From NCBI GenBank assembly GCA_030386295.1, contig JANQAO010000001.1:447546-511545 (forward strand): DNA of 64,000 bases. Reading direction: 5' to 3'. Positions within the stretch are counted from its first letter, which is position 1; every line of letters starts with the position of its first letter. Positions 55,094 through 63,185 of the stretch are shown one piece after another. The DNA comes from Candidatus Persebacteraceae bacterium Df01 (GTDB taxonomy: Bacteria; Pseudomonadota; Gammaproteobacteria; Tethybacterales; Persebacteraceae). The notes beneath the pieces were generated by a model. The model was not told where the DNA came from, did no database searches, and was given only the letters and a program-made list of their open reading frames with translations. A program made the position numbers and the translations under genes.

Positions 55094-56680
55094 TTAGCGG
55101 CTGCGCCCTTCCAGCCAAAACAAAGACGATACCGCACCACCGCCAATCGCAGCCATGGCAAGTATGGCAGGACCTGCTAATTCTAGCGCTTCGTCTGAAG
55201 CATATTGATAAACAACCGTTGCTAGTGTTTGGAAATCAAAGGGGCGCAAAATGAGTGTCATGGGCAATTCTTTAACGCCTTCCAAAAACAGCATCAGCAC
55301 AGCAATGGCTGCTGCTGGGCGCAAAATTGGCAAATGCACGGTAAAAAAGGCACTTAATGCGCTTTTTCTGGCTAACCGCGTCGCTGCGTCTAATTGTGGA
55401 GAAATGTTAGCCATACCGGTTTCCAACGCACCGGTAGCAATAATAAAAAAACGTGTTGAACAAGCGATGATTACTAATCCTAATCCACCGAATAACAAAT
55501 TTTTGCCAATGACAGAAGAAGTAGCCAGTGCTAACACGAAAAAGCCTTGGGCTAGTACTGTCCCCGGTAGGGCATAACCGGCTTGTGCTAAACGTGCTAA
55601 TGGTTGCATTAGTAGACCGCGACCATTTTGTCTTTTGTCAAGCACGAACAATGCTGCCAGTGCGATAAGCAACACGGCTGTCCCCACTGCTAGCCACAGG
55701 CTACCACTGAGGCCATCGACAAAAGATACACGCCACAAATGGGCGGGAGTTTTCCAAGTAAGAAAGGCAAACCATGTTACGGGTAAGGCAAAACCGGTCA
55801 CTGCGGGCAGTAACAACAGCCCAGTACAGCAATGTGCCTGAAACCCGCGCAAAACAGTAGTGGCATCACAAGCAAAGCGGCGGTCACACAGTGACGCATA
55901 TTGACGTTGTTTTTTGCGACCTTGTTCTTCTATTGCCAGCAGTCCAAGTACTAGCAGCATAATGAGTACTGCTAGGCGGCAGGCCGCATACAAATCTCCG
56001 CGGTTGAGCCACAAATCATAAACCGCCAATCCAATGGCGCGTACGCCATAGTGTTCGGCAATGGCAATGTCATTCAATGTTTCCATCAGCGCCAATGTTG
56101 CGCCCACCATCACTGCTGGGCGAGCCAGTGGCCATAATACGAGTCGACAGGTTACCAGTGGCGAGTATCCCATCAGGCGGGCGGCACTTTGAATATGGCA
56201 GGATTGTTGTTTGAGTGCAGCGCGGGCGAAAAGATAAATATAAGGATAAACCGCTAGTGCTGTCACCACACAAGCTCCCATCATGCCGCGAATAGAAACG
56301 CCAAAATAGTCAAAAAAATGTGAATAAGCGTAACCGAGCACATAGGGAGGCAATGCTAAAGGCATAAATAGCGCCCAAGTGACAATTTTGTCGCCAGTGA
56401 AGCGATACATAACCGTAATCCAGGCGGCAGGCAGAGCGATAAGCATCGCTAGCAATACAGAACCACCGGCGTATAGGGCGGTTTGTAACGCATAATCGAT
56501 AAGTGCTGCCGCTGAAACAGATTGATGCGCTCCGGGGCCAAACAGTGCGCCGCCAACAACGCCTAAAATGGGTGCTGCCATCAGCGCGATAATTGCTAGT
56601 GCTCCCAACCGAAATATAGGAGCACGCAAACGCAAAGAAAAACGGCGATTTCGAAGAAATAGCGGCAGGCTGATATTCAC
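55094..56680 (-). CDS. Ferric iron ABC transporter permease (FbpB-like, two-domain)
   Basis: The 528-residue protein is a double permease with about twelve membrane helices and two binding-protein-dependent transport motifs, one in each half (VMVGATLALMETLNDIAIAEHYG and the AIAVLMLFLEGVKELPMTLIL segment). This arrangement is that of FbpB/AfuB/SfuB ferric iron permeases. The solute-binding protein gene lies 31 bases upstream on the same strand, and a Fur box precedes both. The ATPase gene (FbpC) is not in this operon or window. Confidence 0.9.
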   Translation of the reverse strand: MNISLPLFLRNRRFSLRLRAPIFRLGALAIIALMAAPILGVVGGALFGPGAHQSVSAAALIDYALQTALYAGGSVLLAMLIALPAAWITVMYRFTGDKIVTWALFMPLALPPYVLGYAYSHFFDYFGVSIRGMMGACVVTALAVYPYIYLFARAALKQQSCHIQSAARLMGYSPLVTCRLVLWPLARPAVMVGATLALMETLNDIAIAEHYGVRAIGLAVYDLWLNRGDLYAACRLAVLIMLLVLGLLAIEEQGRKKQRQYASLCDRRFACDATTVLRGFQAHCCTGLLLLPAVTGFALPVTWFAFLTWKTPAHLWRVSFVDGLSGSLWLAVGTAVLLIALAALFVLDKRQNGRGLLMQPLARLAQAGYALPGTVLAQGFFVLALATSSVIGKNLLFGGLGLVIIACSTRFFIIATGALETGMANISPQLDAATRLARKSALSAFFTVHLPILRPAAAIAVLMLFLEGVKELPMTLILRPFDFQTLATVVYQYASDEALELAGPAILAMAAIGGGAVSSLFWLEGRSR

Positions 56681-56711
56681 CGGTTTCTTTTGCGGCGCTA
56701 AACTTGTTTAG

Positions 56712-57689
56712 TTAGCGGTTGAAATTAACTTCCTCTACTAATTCGGATGCACGCTGCCGTAGTGCAGAGTCGTCAGTAGTGGGAAGGGCGTTTTGCATTT
56801 GTGTTCGGTAAGGTTCTAGCATATCAGGATAGGGGATGTCATCACGTACTGGGAATTCAAAATTTTGTGAGGCAAAAATTTTCTGTCCCTCAGCACTTAC
56901 TAAAAAGCGCATAAAACGCAGGGAAGCATCTTGGTTTGGTGCGTTTTTGGCTAGCGCCATGCCGGTAATGTTGATATGTGGTTGTGTTGGCAACACCATA
57001 CGTACATTTTCTTGCAGTTGTTTCCGTTCGTCGTCGTCGGCACGATTAATTAAATTGAAATAATAATAAGAATTGGCTATGCCAATGGCGCAAGTGCCGG
57101 TTGCTACATCTTGAATTTGTGTGCGATCTTTGCCTTGTGGCTGGCGGGCGAGATTGTTGTGAACACCTTGTAGCCACGCTTCGGTTTTTTCTTCACCAAG
57201 CCGAGAGAGCATGTCGGCAAACAAAGCAATATTGTAAGCGTGCGTGCCGCTACGCAAACACACACCTTTATATTCGGGCATCGCCAAATCAACATAATTT
57301 TGAATGTTTATGTTAGGTGCCGTAAATAGTGCGCGCACCCGCTTAGTTATAGTGAACCAATTATTACCGCGATAGTTGGCGGGGACGGCTTGGTTTAACT
57401 TGTCATCTACTACTGGTGCGGTGAGTCCTGATTTAACAAAATCCAGTAACTGATTTTTAACCAAAATAACATCTGCTGGCGAAGCGTCGCTCTCAGCTTT
57501 GAGGCGTTCCAGCAAACCTTTTTTGATAAATAAAACTTTCACTTCATCACCACTTTGTTTTTCGTAAGCGGCAATGATGGGTTGCATAAATACTTCTTGT
57601 CGGTCGGTGTACAAATTGATTTGTCCCGCATGGGCGGTTGTTGACAGCAGCAAAGTAACGGCAATGATGAATTTGGTGTAATGTGACAT
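56712..57689 (-). CDS. Ferric iron ABC transporter substrate-binding protein (FbpA/FutA-like)
   Basis: This periplasmic protein should bind Fe(III) for the FbpB-like permease. A signal peptide (residues 1-21, ending TTAHA) precedes INLYTDRQEVFMQPIIAAYEKQSG, typical of iron-binding members of the family. The segment SPADVILVKNQLLDFVKSG is usual, and the tyrosine group SYYYF, reminiscent of the paired iron-ligand tyrosines of FbpA, is present in GIANSYYYFNLI. Length is 325 residues. A near-perfect Fur box sits 27 bases before the ATG, so expression should rise in iron starvation. Confidence 0.92.
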   Translation of the reverse strand: MSHYTKFIIAVTLLLSTTAHAGQINLYTDRQEVFMQPIIAAYEKQSGDEVKVLFIKKGLLERLKAESDASPADVILVKNQLLDFVKSGLTAPVVDDKLNQAVPANYRGNNWFTITKRVRALFTAPNINIQNYVDLAMPEYKGVCLRSGTHAYNIALFADMLSRLGEEKTEAWLQGVHNNLARQPQGKDRTQIQDVATGTCAIGIANSYYYFNLINRADDDERKQLQENVRMVLPTQPHINITGMALAKNAPNQDASLRFMRFLVSAEGQKIFASQNFEFPVRDDIPYPDMLEPYRTQMQNALPTTDDSALRQRASELVEEVNFNR

Positions 57690-57715
57690 AAGGCAGTTTC
57701 TAAATGCAATACAAT

Positions 57716-57734
57716 GAAAATGATAATCATTATC
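57716..57734 (-). promoter_or_regulatory. Fur box upstream of the ferric iron transporter operon
   Basis: GAAAATGATAATCATTATC matches the classical 19-base Fur consensus GATAATGATAATCATTATC at 18 of 19 positions. It sits inside a longer near-palindrome from AATACAATG to CATTGTATT (about 57708-57742). It lies just before the binding-protein gene and 186 bases before xseB on the other strand. Confidence 0.92.
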
Positions 57735-57919
57735 ATTGTATTAGAAATAAAAACACCATGTCAAGTAGCTGTGTTGCCCGAGACAACAAAAAGTGTGAAG
57801 CAGGTACAAAATAATGGTAATTTTGACGAAGGCACAAAATGTTACAAAACTGCATTACGCATTGTTATTTGCACATTTTATAGAATACAAAAAAAACGAC
57901 ACGCTATAATCCCACCGTA

Positions 57920-58159
57920 ATGTCACCACCTGCGCCTATTAAAAAAGTGCCCAAGAATTTTGAGGCAGCGTTGCACGAATTAGAAAGCATGACGGCAGCG
58001 TTGGAAAACGGAGATGTGCCGCTGGATAAAGTGGTGGCAGCTTGTGAACGGGGAGCTGTATTGATTTCTTTTTGTCGTTTTCAACTAGAAACGGCGCGGG
58101 GGAAAATTCAACAACTAGAAAAACAATCGTTAATTGATAAGGACAATGTTGACGGCTGA
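57920..58159 (+). CDS. xseB: Exodeoxyribonuclease VII small subunit
   Basis: XseB pairs with XseA to degrade single-stranded DNA. The 79-residue protein has the family core NFEAALHELESMTAALENGDVPLDKVVAACERG and the second helix with LETARGKIQQLE. xseA is not present. The stop overlaps the ispA start region by 14 bases. xseB-ispA is a common pair in proteobacteria; dxs usually follows but here pcnB does. Confidence 0.93.
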   Translation: MSPPAPIKKVPKNFEAALHELESMTAALENGDVPLDKVVAACERGAVLISFCRFQLETARGKIQQLEKQSLIDKDNVDG

Positions 58160-58970
58160 CTATCGTTTTTGGTTTGCGGAAATTAACGGTCGCGTGGAGC
58201 GGCGATTGGAAGAAATTATGCAACAACCGGCGCCTGAGCTATTGCAAACGGCAATGCGTGATGCGGTACTGGCTGGTGGCAAACGGTTGCGCCCGGCGAT
58301 GGTTATGGCTGTTGCCGACGTTGATGGTGCGCCCGCTGACTCATTAGCACTTGCATTGGAAGCGGGTTGTGCTTTGGAGTGCTTACATTGTTATTCTTTG
58401 GTGCACGACGACTTACCTTGCATGGACAACGCTGACACGCGGCGTGGACGACCATCATCTCACCGTGCGTACGGTGAAGCTATGGCGCTTTTGGCGGGTG
58501 ATTGCCTACAAACATTGGCATTTTCTATCGTTGCGCAAAGCGGTTTGCCGGTGGCGGCAGTTGCTTTGCTAGCGGCAGCGGCTGGTAGTAAAGGCATGGG
58601 TGGCGGACAAGCGCTGGATTTGCAAGCTGTAGCTGCAGATGAAGTTGCATTAAGATGTATGCATGAGATGAAAACTGGTGCCTTGTTTTATTGTGCCTTA
58701 CAGCTGGGACTTTTGTGTCGCCGAGAACAAGATGCGCGGTTGGAAGCGTTTGCGTCTCCTTTTGGTCTGTTGTATCAAATTGCTAATGATATTAAAGACG
58801 CGGCGGTAGACGCTGCCGGCGGTAAACAAACTTACGTCACCGTGTTGGGAGAGTCAGCGGCGCAACAGCGTGCTGCTGACTCTCACGAAGCGGCGCATCG
58901 GGCGCTGGAAGGAAAGTACCCGTTGTTGGCTGTTATTGCGGATGATGTGTATGCGGGGGCGCGAGTATGA
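58146..58970 (+). CDS. ispA: Polyprenyl (farnesyl) diphosphate synthase IspA
   Basis: IspA condenses isopentenyl diphosphate with allylic diphosphates to farnesyl diphosphate. The N-terminal half has GGKRLRPAMVMAV, the first aspartate-rich motif in LVHDDLPCMDNADTRRGRPSSH, and MALLAGDCLQTLAF. The second aspartate-rich motif, normally DDxxD, reads NDIKD in LYQIANDIKDAA. The protein has 274 residues, slightly short for the family (about 299). The start is ATG 58146, overlapping xseB by 14 bases; its stop overlaps pcnB (ATGA). Confidence 0.92.
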   Translation: MLTADYRFWFAEINGRVERRLEEIMQQPAPELLQTAMRDAVLAGGKRLRPAMVMAVADVDGAPADSLALALEAGCALECLHCYSLVHDDLPCMDNADTRRGRPSSHRAYGEAMALLAGDCLQTLAFSIVAQSGLPVAAVALLAAAAGSKGMGGGQALDLQAVAADEVALRCMHEMKTGALFYCALQLGLLCRREQDARLEAFASPFGLLYQIANDIKDAAVDAAGGKQTYVTVLGESAAQQRAADSHEAAHRALEGKYPLLAVIADDVYAGARV

Positions 58971-60208
58971 TTAGAGTACCGAAGTGGTTGAAGCGGACGA
59001 ACCGTATTCCGGTCAAAAAACATGGTATTGCGTTGGCGATGTTTGATGAAGATGCCGTGAGTGCCGTTCGCCGGTTACAAAAAGCTGGGTTTGAGGCCTA
59101 TGTGGTGGGCGGTGCGGTGCGTGATTTATTGCTTGATATTGTGCCCAAAGATTTTGACATTTCTACCAACGCCACGCCGACCGAAGTACGCCGTCTTTTT
59201 CGTCGTTCACGTATTATTGGACGGCGGTTTCAAATCGTACATTTGTATTTTTATCGTGGGAAAAAAATGCGTATTATTGAAGTTACTACTTTTCGTGCCG
59301 ACGGTGACGAAGTTATCAGCGATGAAAATAGCGGCCGAATTTTGCAGGATAACTTATTTGGTAGCGCATCCGACGATGCCGTGCGTCGTGATTTTACTTG
59401 TAACGCTTTGTTTTATGAACCGACGACGGAAAATATTATTGACTATACTGGTGGCTATGACGACATTCGCCGAGGGCGTTTGCGTCTTATCGGCGCGCCG
59501 GCTATTCGTTTCAGACAGGACCCAGTGCGGTTATTGCGAGCGTTACGGTTGGGAGTTAAGCTCAATCTCACTATTAGCCAAGCTACGCAAAAAACGTTTG
59601 CGCTTTACGCGCCCTTGCTCACCGCTATCACGACATCGCGCTTGTTTGATGAATTTGCAAAAATCATCAATTCCGGTGCGAGCGCCAACATTATTCAACG
59701 GTGTGCCGAATGCGGCATTACCGACCACATTTTGCCCGCAGTGTCTTCTGGCGGTGATTTTTTTATGAATGCGCTTAAAAAAGCCGACCTCCGGCATCAA
59801 AGCGGTAAGGACATATCTTTGTCTTTCATCATCGCGGCGCTATTTTGGATGCCAGTGAGATGTCGCTGGCTTGCCTTGCAACAAGAAGGAATGCTAAGTG
59901 TTGCTGCTATGGAGCAGGCGTTGGAAGCGGCAAACTTTCCCGCCAACAATATTGTGCCGCGGCGCGTTGTTGCGCGCGCAGTGGATTTATATTTTTTGGT
60001 GGCGCGTTTTGTAGGAAAGGTTACTTTACGTCGTACCCGTGGCGTGTTGCGAAACCCGCTATTTGATCGCGCGATTGCTTTTGGTACTCTGTGTGGTGGT
60101 GATATTGAGCCAGAAGTGGTGCAATGGTGGAGTGATTATCAATTAGCCGGCGACGATGAGCGCAAAACGATGATTGCTACTAAAAACCCAGGCACACCAA
60201 ATCGTTGA
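58967..60208 (+). CDS. pcnB: Poly(A) polymerase I (PcnB-type nucleotidyltransferase)
   Basis: The enzyme adds A residues to RNA 3' ends, marking them for decay. The nucleotidyltransferase core is clear: AYVVGGAVRDLLLDIVPKDFDISTNATP with the catalytic acidic residues, then RSRIIGRRFQIVHLYF, which resembles PcnB more than CCA-adding enzymes, and DAVRRDFTCNALFYEP. The domain with RFRQDPVRLLRALRL follows. The 413-residue length is close to PcnB (about 450). It sits next to folK, as in many gammaproteobacteria. A CCA-adding function cannot be fully excluded, and would matter for the tRNAs of this window. Confidence 0.92.
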   Translation: MIRVPKWLKRTNRIPVKKHGIALAMFDEDAVSAVRRLQKAGFEAYVVGGAVRDLLLDIVPKDFDISTNATPTEVRRLFRRSRIIGRRFQIVHLYFYRGKKMRIIEVTTFRADGDEVISDENSGRILQDNLFGSASDDAVRRDFTCNALFYEPTTENIIDYTGGYDDIRRGRLRLIGAPAIRFRQDPVRLLRALRLGVKLNLTISQATQKTFALYAPLLTAITTSRLFDEFAKIINSGASANIIQRCAECGITDHILPAVSSGGDFFMNALKKADLRHQSGKDISLSFIIAALFWMPVRCRWLALQQEGMLSVAAMEQALEAANFPANNIVPRRVVARAVDLYFLVARFVGKVTLRRTRGVLRNPLFDRAIAFGTLCGGDIEPEVVQWWSDYQLAGDDERKTMIATKNPGTPNR

Positions 60209-60690
60209 CTTGTGCTTACATTGGGCTGGGAGGTAACGGGAGGCGTGCGGCGCGTGATGTGCAGTTGGCAGCAAAACGGTTGCAATTGTTGCCCGGTGCG
60301 CGATTGGCGGCGGTGTCGTCGTTATACACGAGCGCTCCACTAGACTGTCCCGGGCGGCAGGCGCGATATTGCAATGCGGTTGTGCAATTGCAGACCGTTC
60401 TTCCGCCGGGGCGACTTTTTCGTTTATTGCAAGTGGCGGAACGCCGCATTCAACGCCGCCGCCGCCGCCGTAATGCCCCGCGCCGTATTGATATGGACTA
60501 TTTATTGCATGGCAACGCCCGCCTGCGTCACCCGAAATTAACACTGCCACACCCGCGCATGTATCGGCGCGGTTTTGTGTTATTGCCGTTGGCGGATATT
60601 GTCGGGGACGATTTTTCTAATATACGCGGTGCGGAGGCTTGTATTAACGGGTTGAGCCGCTGCTACAAACAGGATGTGCGACGGTTATGA
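60205..60690 (+). CDS. folK: 2-amino-4-hydroxy-6-hydroxymethyldihydropteridine pyrophosphokinase
   Basis: FolK pyrophosphorylates the pterin precursor of folate. The 161-residue protein has AYIGLGGN at the start, the YTSAPLDCPGRQARYCNAVVQLQT segment, and the ATP/Mg-binding signature PRRIDMDYLLHG, then LTLPHPRMYRRGFVLLPLADI. An unusual run of eight arginines with one interrupting pair (RIQRRRRRR) precedes the signature. The start is TTG 60205, overlapping the pcnB stop (TTGA), because no ATG lies near the conserved N-terminus. Together with pabBC this gives a second folate gene in the window. Confidence 0.93.
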   Translation: MTCAYIGLGGNGRRAARDVQLAAKRLQLLPGARLAAVSSLYTSAPLDCPGRQARYCNAVVQLQTVLPPGRLFRLLQVAERRIQRRRRRRNAPRRIDMDYLLHGNARLRHPKLTLPHPRMYRRGFVLLPLADIVGDDFSNIRGAEACINGLSRCYKQDVRRL

Positions 60691-60706
60691 ACAGCGCAAT
60701 TTTTAC

Positions 60707-61390
60707 ATGAGTACTATTTTGGCCGTTGATTCGGGTGGGCCGATGTTTTCTGCTGCTTTGTGGTCGAACGATGAGGTTATTCAACAAAAGGTTGTTGACA
60801 AAACGCCGCATTCCGAACACGCATTACCGTTAGTAAGGCAGTTATTGGCGACTGTGGAAATGACTTTAGCACAATGCGACGCCTTTGCTTTTGGTGCCGG
60901 ACCTGGGCGATTTTCGGGTTTGCGCTTGGCTTGTGGGCTGGCGCAGACATTTGCGTATGCTTCGCAGCGCCCGCTAGTAGCAACGCCGTCATTGGCGGCA
61001 TTGGCACAAGCAAATTACGGTGAGACGGAAACGGCAGCGTATGCTGCATTGCCAGCGCATCGTGGACATCTTTATCTGGCATTGTGTCAGCAGTACGATG
61101 GGCGCTGGCACAATTCCCGTCCACAATTGCTGGAAGTCGGTGCAGTCAAAATAAACCGTCGCCGGCAGCATTGTTGTGGTGAGGGTTTTATGCGCTATTT
61201 GTCAGCAGCGGGAACGCTGAATACGACCGCGCCATATCCAACCGCGGCTGCCGTGGCGACAATAGCTGCAAATATGTTGATGCACGAAGAAACAACGGAT
61301 GTGCTTGCCGCCACGCCGCTGTACGTCCGTACACAAGTGGCACAAACCATCGCCGAACGGCAAAAATCGAGGAAATCAAAACACCAGTAA
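60707..61390 (+). CDS. tsaB: tRNA threonylcarbamoyladenosine biosynthesis protein TsaB
   Basis: TsaB (YeaZ) is a partner of TsaD in making threonylcarbamoyladenosine at position 37 of ANN-decoding tRNAs. The 227-residue protein begins TILAVDSGGPMFSAAL, continues with the EHALPLVRQLL segment and the signature AGPGRFSGLRLACGLAQ. The second half is weakly conserved, as usual. ATG 60707 is chosen; an in-frame ATG at 60674 overlaps folK. TsaD and TsaE are not in the window. Confidence 0.92.
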   Translation: MSTILAVDSGGPMFSAALWSNDEVIQQKVVDKTPHSEHALPLVRQLLATVEMTLAQCDAFAFGAGPGRFSGLRLACGLAQTFAYASQRPLVATPSLAALAQANYGETETAAYAALPAHRGHLYLALCQQYDGRWHNSRPQLLEVGAVKINRRRQHCCGEGFMRYLSAAGTLNTTAPYPTAAAVATIAANMLMHEETTDVLAATPLYVRTQVAQTIAERQKSRKSKHQ

Positions 61391-61453
61391 CCATCGTTAC
61401 CAAGTGATAAAATATCGCTTGTATTTATTAATTTATTTTGAAGGAATAAGCAC

Positions 61454-62710
61454 ATGTTTTCAAAAAATGTAACAATTGCCACATACGATTCTGAATTATG
61501 TGCTGCTATGGAAGCTGAACGGCTGCGACAAGAGTCTCACATTGAACTTATTGCTTCGGAAAATTTTGCCTCGCCGTTAGTTATGGAAGCACAAGGCTCG
61601 GTGCTGACTAACAAATATGCTGAAGGCTATCCGGGAAAGCGTTATTACAGCGGCTGTGCTCATGTGGACGAAGTTGAACGGTTGGCTATTGAGCGGGCAA
61701 AAAAGTTATTTGGCGCGCCTTTTGTCAATGTTCAGCCACACTCCGGTTCGCAGGCGAATCAAAGCGTATTTGCCGCTGTGCTCAAAGCAGGCGACACTCT
61801 TCTCGGTATGTCCATTGCTCAAGGTGGTCATCTCACACACGGTGCAGCAGTTAACCAAAGCGGCAAACTGTTCAACGCTATCGGTTATGGCTTGCACCCA
61901 GAAACTGAAGATATTAACTATGAAGAAGTCGCGCAATTAGCCGAAGCACACAAACCTAAGCTTATTATTTGTGGGGCATCTGCTTTTTCAAGACAGATTG
62001 ATTTTGCTCGTTTTCGTGCTATTGCTGACTCCGTTGGCGCGTTGTTATTAGCCGATATTGCTCACTATGCGGGGTTAGTCGCCGCTGGCTTGTACCCTAA
62101 TCCTGTGCCGCATGCTCACTTTGTTACCACTACCACGCACAAGACGCTGCGTTCGGGGCGGGGTGGTATGGTAATGTGGAGTGATGACGCTTATACTAAA
62201 AAAATTAACGGCGCGCTTTTTCCGGGATTGCAAGGTGGACCACTTATGCATGTTATTGCTAGCAAAGCAGTGGGCTTTAAAGAAGCGATGGAACCATCAT
62301 TCCGAGAATATCAAAAACAAACAATAAGTAACGCTCGTGCTATCGCAAAAACTTTAATGGACGGTGGTTTGCGCGTGGTCTTTGGTGGTACCGACTCACA
62401 CATCGTTCTGGTGGATTTGCGTGGACTTAATGTCACCGGCACGGTCGCTGCTGACGTCTTGGATGTTGCTCACATCACGCTCAATAAAAATTCGGTTCCC
62501 AATGACCCACAGCCGCCGATGGTGACTAGCGGTGTCCGTATCGGTTCTCCAGCAGCGACGACACGTGGTTTTGGAGAAAAAGAGTTTCGGCAAACTGGTG
62601 AATTTATTTTGCGAGTATTGCGCGCACCAGATGATAAAACTAATCTGAAGACGGTGGCCGATGAGGTGTGTGCATTGTGTGCGAAATTCCCTATTTATCA
62701 GCGAGACTAA
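61454..62710 (+). CDS. glyA: Serine hydroxymethyltransferase
   Basis: GlyA interconverts serine and glycine while loading the one-carbon unit on tetrahydrofolate. The 418-residue length is exact. Motifs include LIASENFASPLVMEAQGS, NKYAEGYPGKRYYSGC, the THKTLR PLP-lysine segment inside TTTTHKTLRSGRGG, and FPGLQGGPLMHVIASKAV. GAAGGAA precedes the ATG. It leads the glyA-nrdR-ribD cluster and connects to the methyl-group genes at 5.8-15.7 kb. Confidence 0.98.
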   Translation: MFSKNVTIATYDSELCAAMEAERLRQESHIELIASENFASPLVMEAQGSVLTNKYAEGYPGKRYYSGCAHVDEVERLAIERAKKLFGAPFVNVQPHSGSQANQSVFAAVLKAGDTLLGMSIAQGGHLTHGAAVNQSGKLFNAIGYGLHPETEDINYEEVAQLAEAHKPKLIICGASAFSRQIDFARFRAIADSVGALLLADIAHYAGLVAAGLYPNPVPHAHFVTTTTHKTLRSGRGGMVMWSDDAYTKKINGALFPGLQGGPLMHVIASKAVGFKEAMEPSFREYQKQTISNARAIAKTLMDGGLRVVFGGTDSHIVLVDLRGLNVTGTVAADVLDVAHITLNKNSVPNDPQPPMVTSGVRIGSPAATTRGFGEKEFRQTGEFILRVLRAPDDKTNLKTVADEVCALCAKFPIYQRD

Positions 62711-62720
62711 CTAAGTCGGT

Positions 62721-63185
62721 GTGAAATGCCCGCGCTGTCAAGGTCTAAATACCAACGTTGTAGATTCGCGGCAACGGCAGGCAGAGCGAGTGCGGCGGCG
62801 CGAATGTAGCGCATGCAAATATCGTTTTTCCACCACTGAAGTTGTTGGATTACGAACGGCGGACTTGCCTTTGCTTCAGCCAATGGTAGAAAAAAAAGAT
62901 GGCACTCTAGAGGTTTTTAACAAAAAAAAATTACACAACAGCATTGCTATGGCAGTGCGCAAACCAAAACGCGACGATTTACCTATAGACAATTTTATCC
63001 AGCAAATAGAAGCTAGTATTGGTGAAAATGTTTCCTCTACTGAATTAGGGACACAAGTGTTGGAGTGGTTGTGTGAACATGACGATATGGGATATTTGCG
63101 CTATGCTTCCGTGCATGAAGAATTAAATTCACCCGCCGATTTTATTGCGCTTATCAAACGGTTGGGTGAGGCAAGCGGTGAGTGA
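62721..63185 (+). CDS. nrdR: Transcriptional repressor NrdR
   Basis: NrdR represses ribonucleotide reductase genes in response to nucleotide levels. The 154-residue protein has an N-terminal zinc ribbon (MKCPRCQGLNTNVVDSRQRQ, then RRRECSACKYRFSTTE) and an ATP-cone domain from about residue 48. The start is GTG 62721, 10 bases after glyA. Its end overlaps the ribD start by eight bases. The glyA-nrdR-ribD order is common in proteobacteria. Confidence 0.96.
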   Translation: MKCPRCQGLNTNVVDSRQRQAERVRRRECSACKYRFSTTEVVGLRTADLPLLQPMVEKKDGTLEVFNKKKLHNSIAMAVRKPKRDDLPIDNFIQQIEASIGENVSSTELGTQVLEWLCEHDDMGYLRYASVHEELNSPADFIALIKRLGEASGE

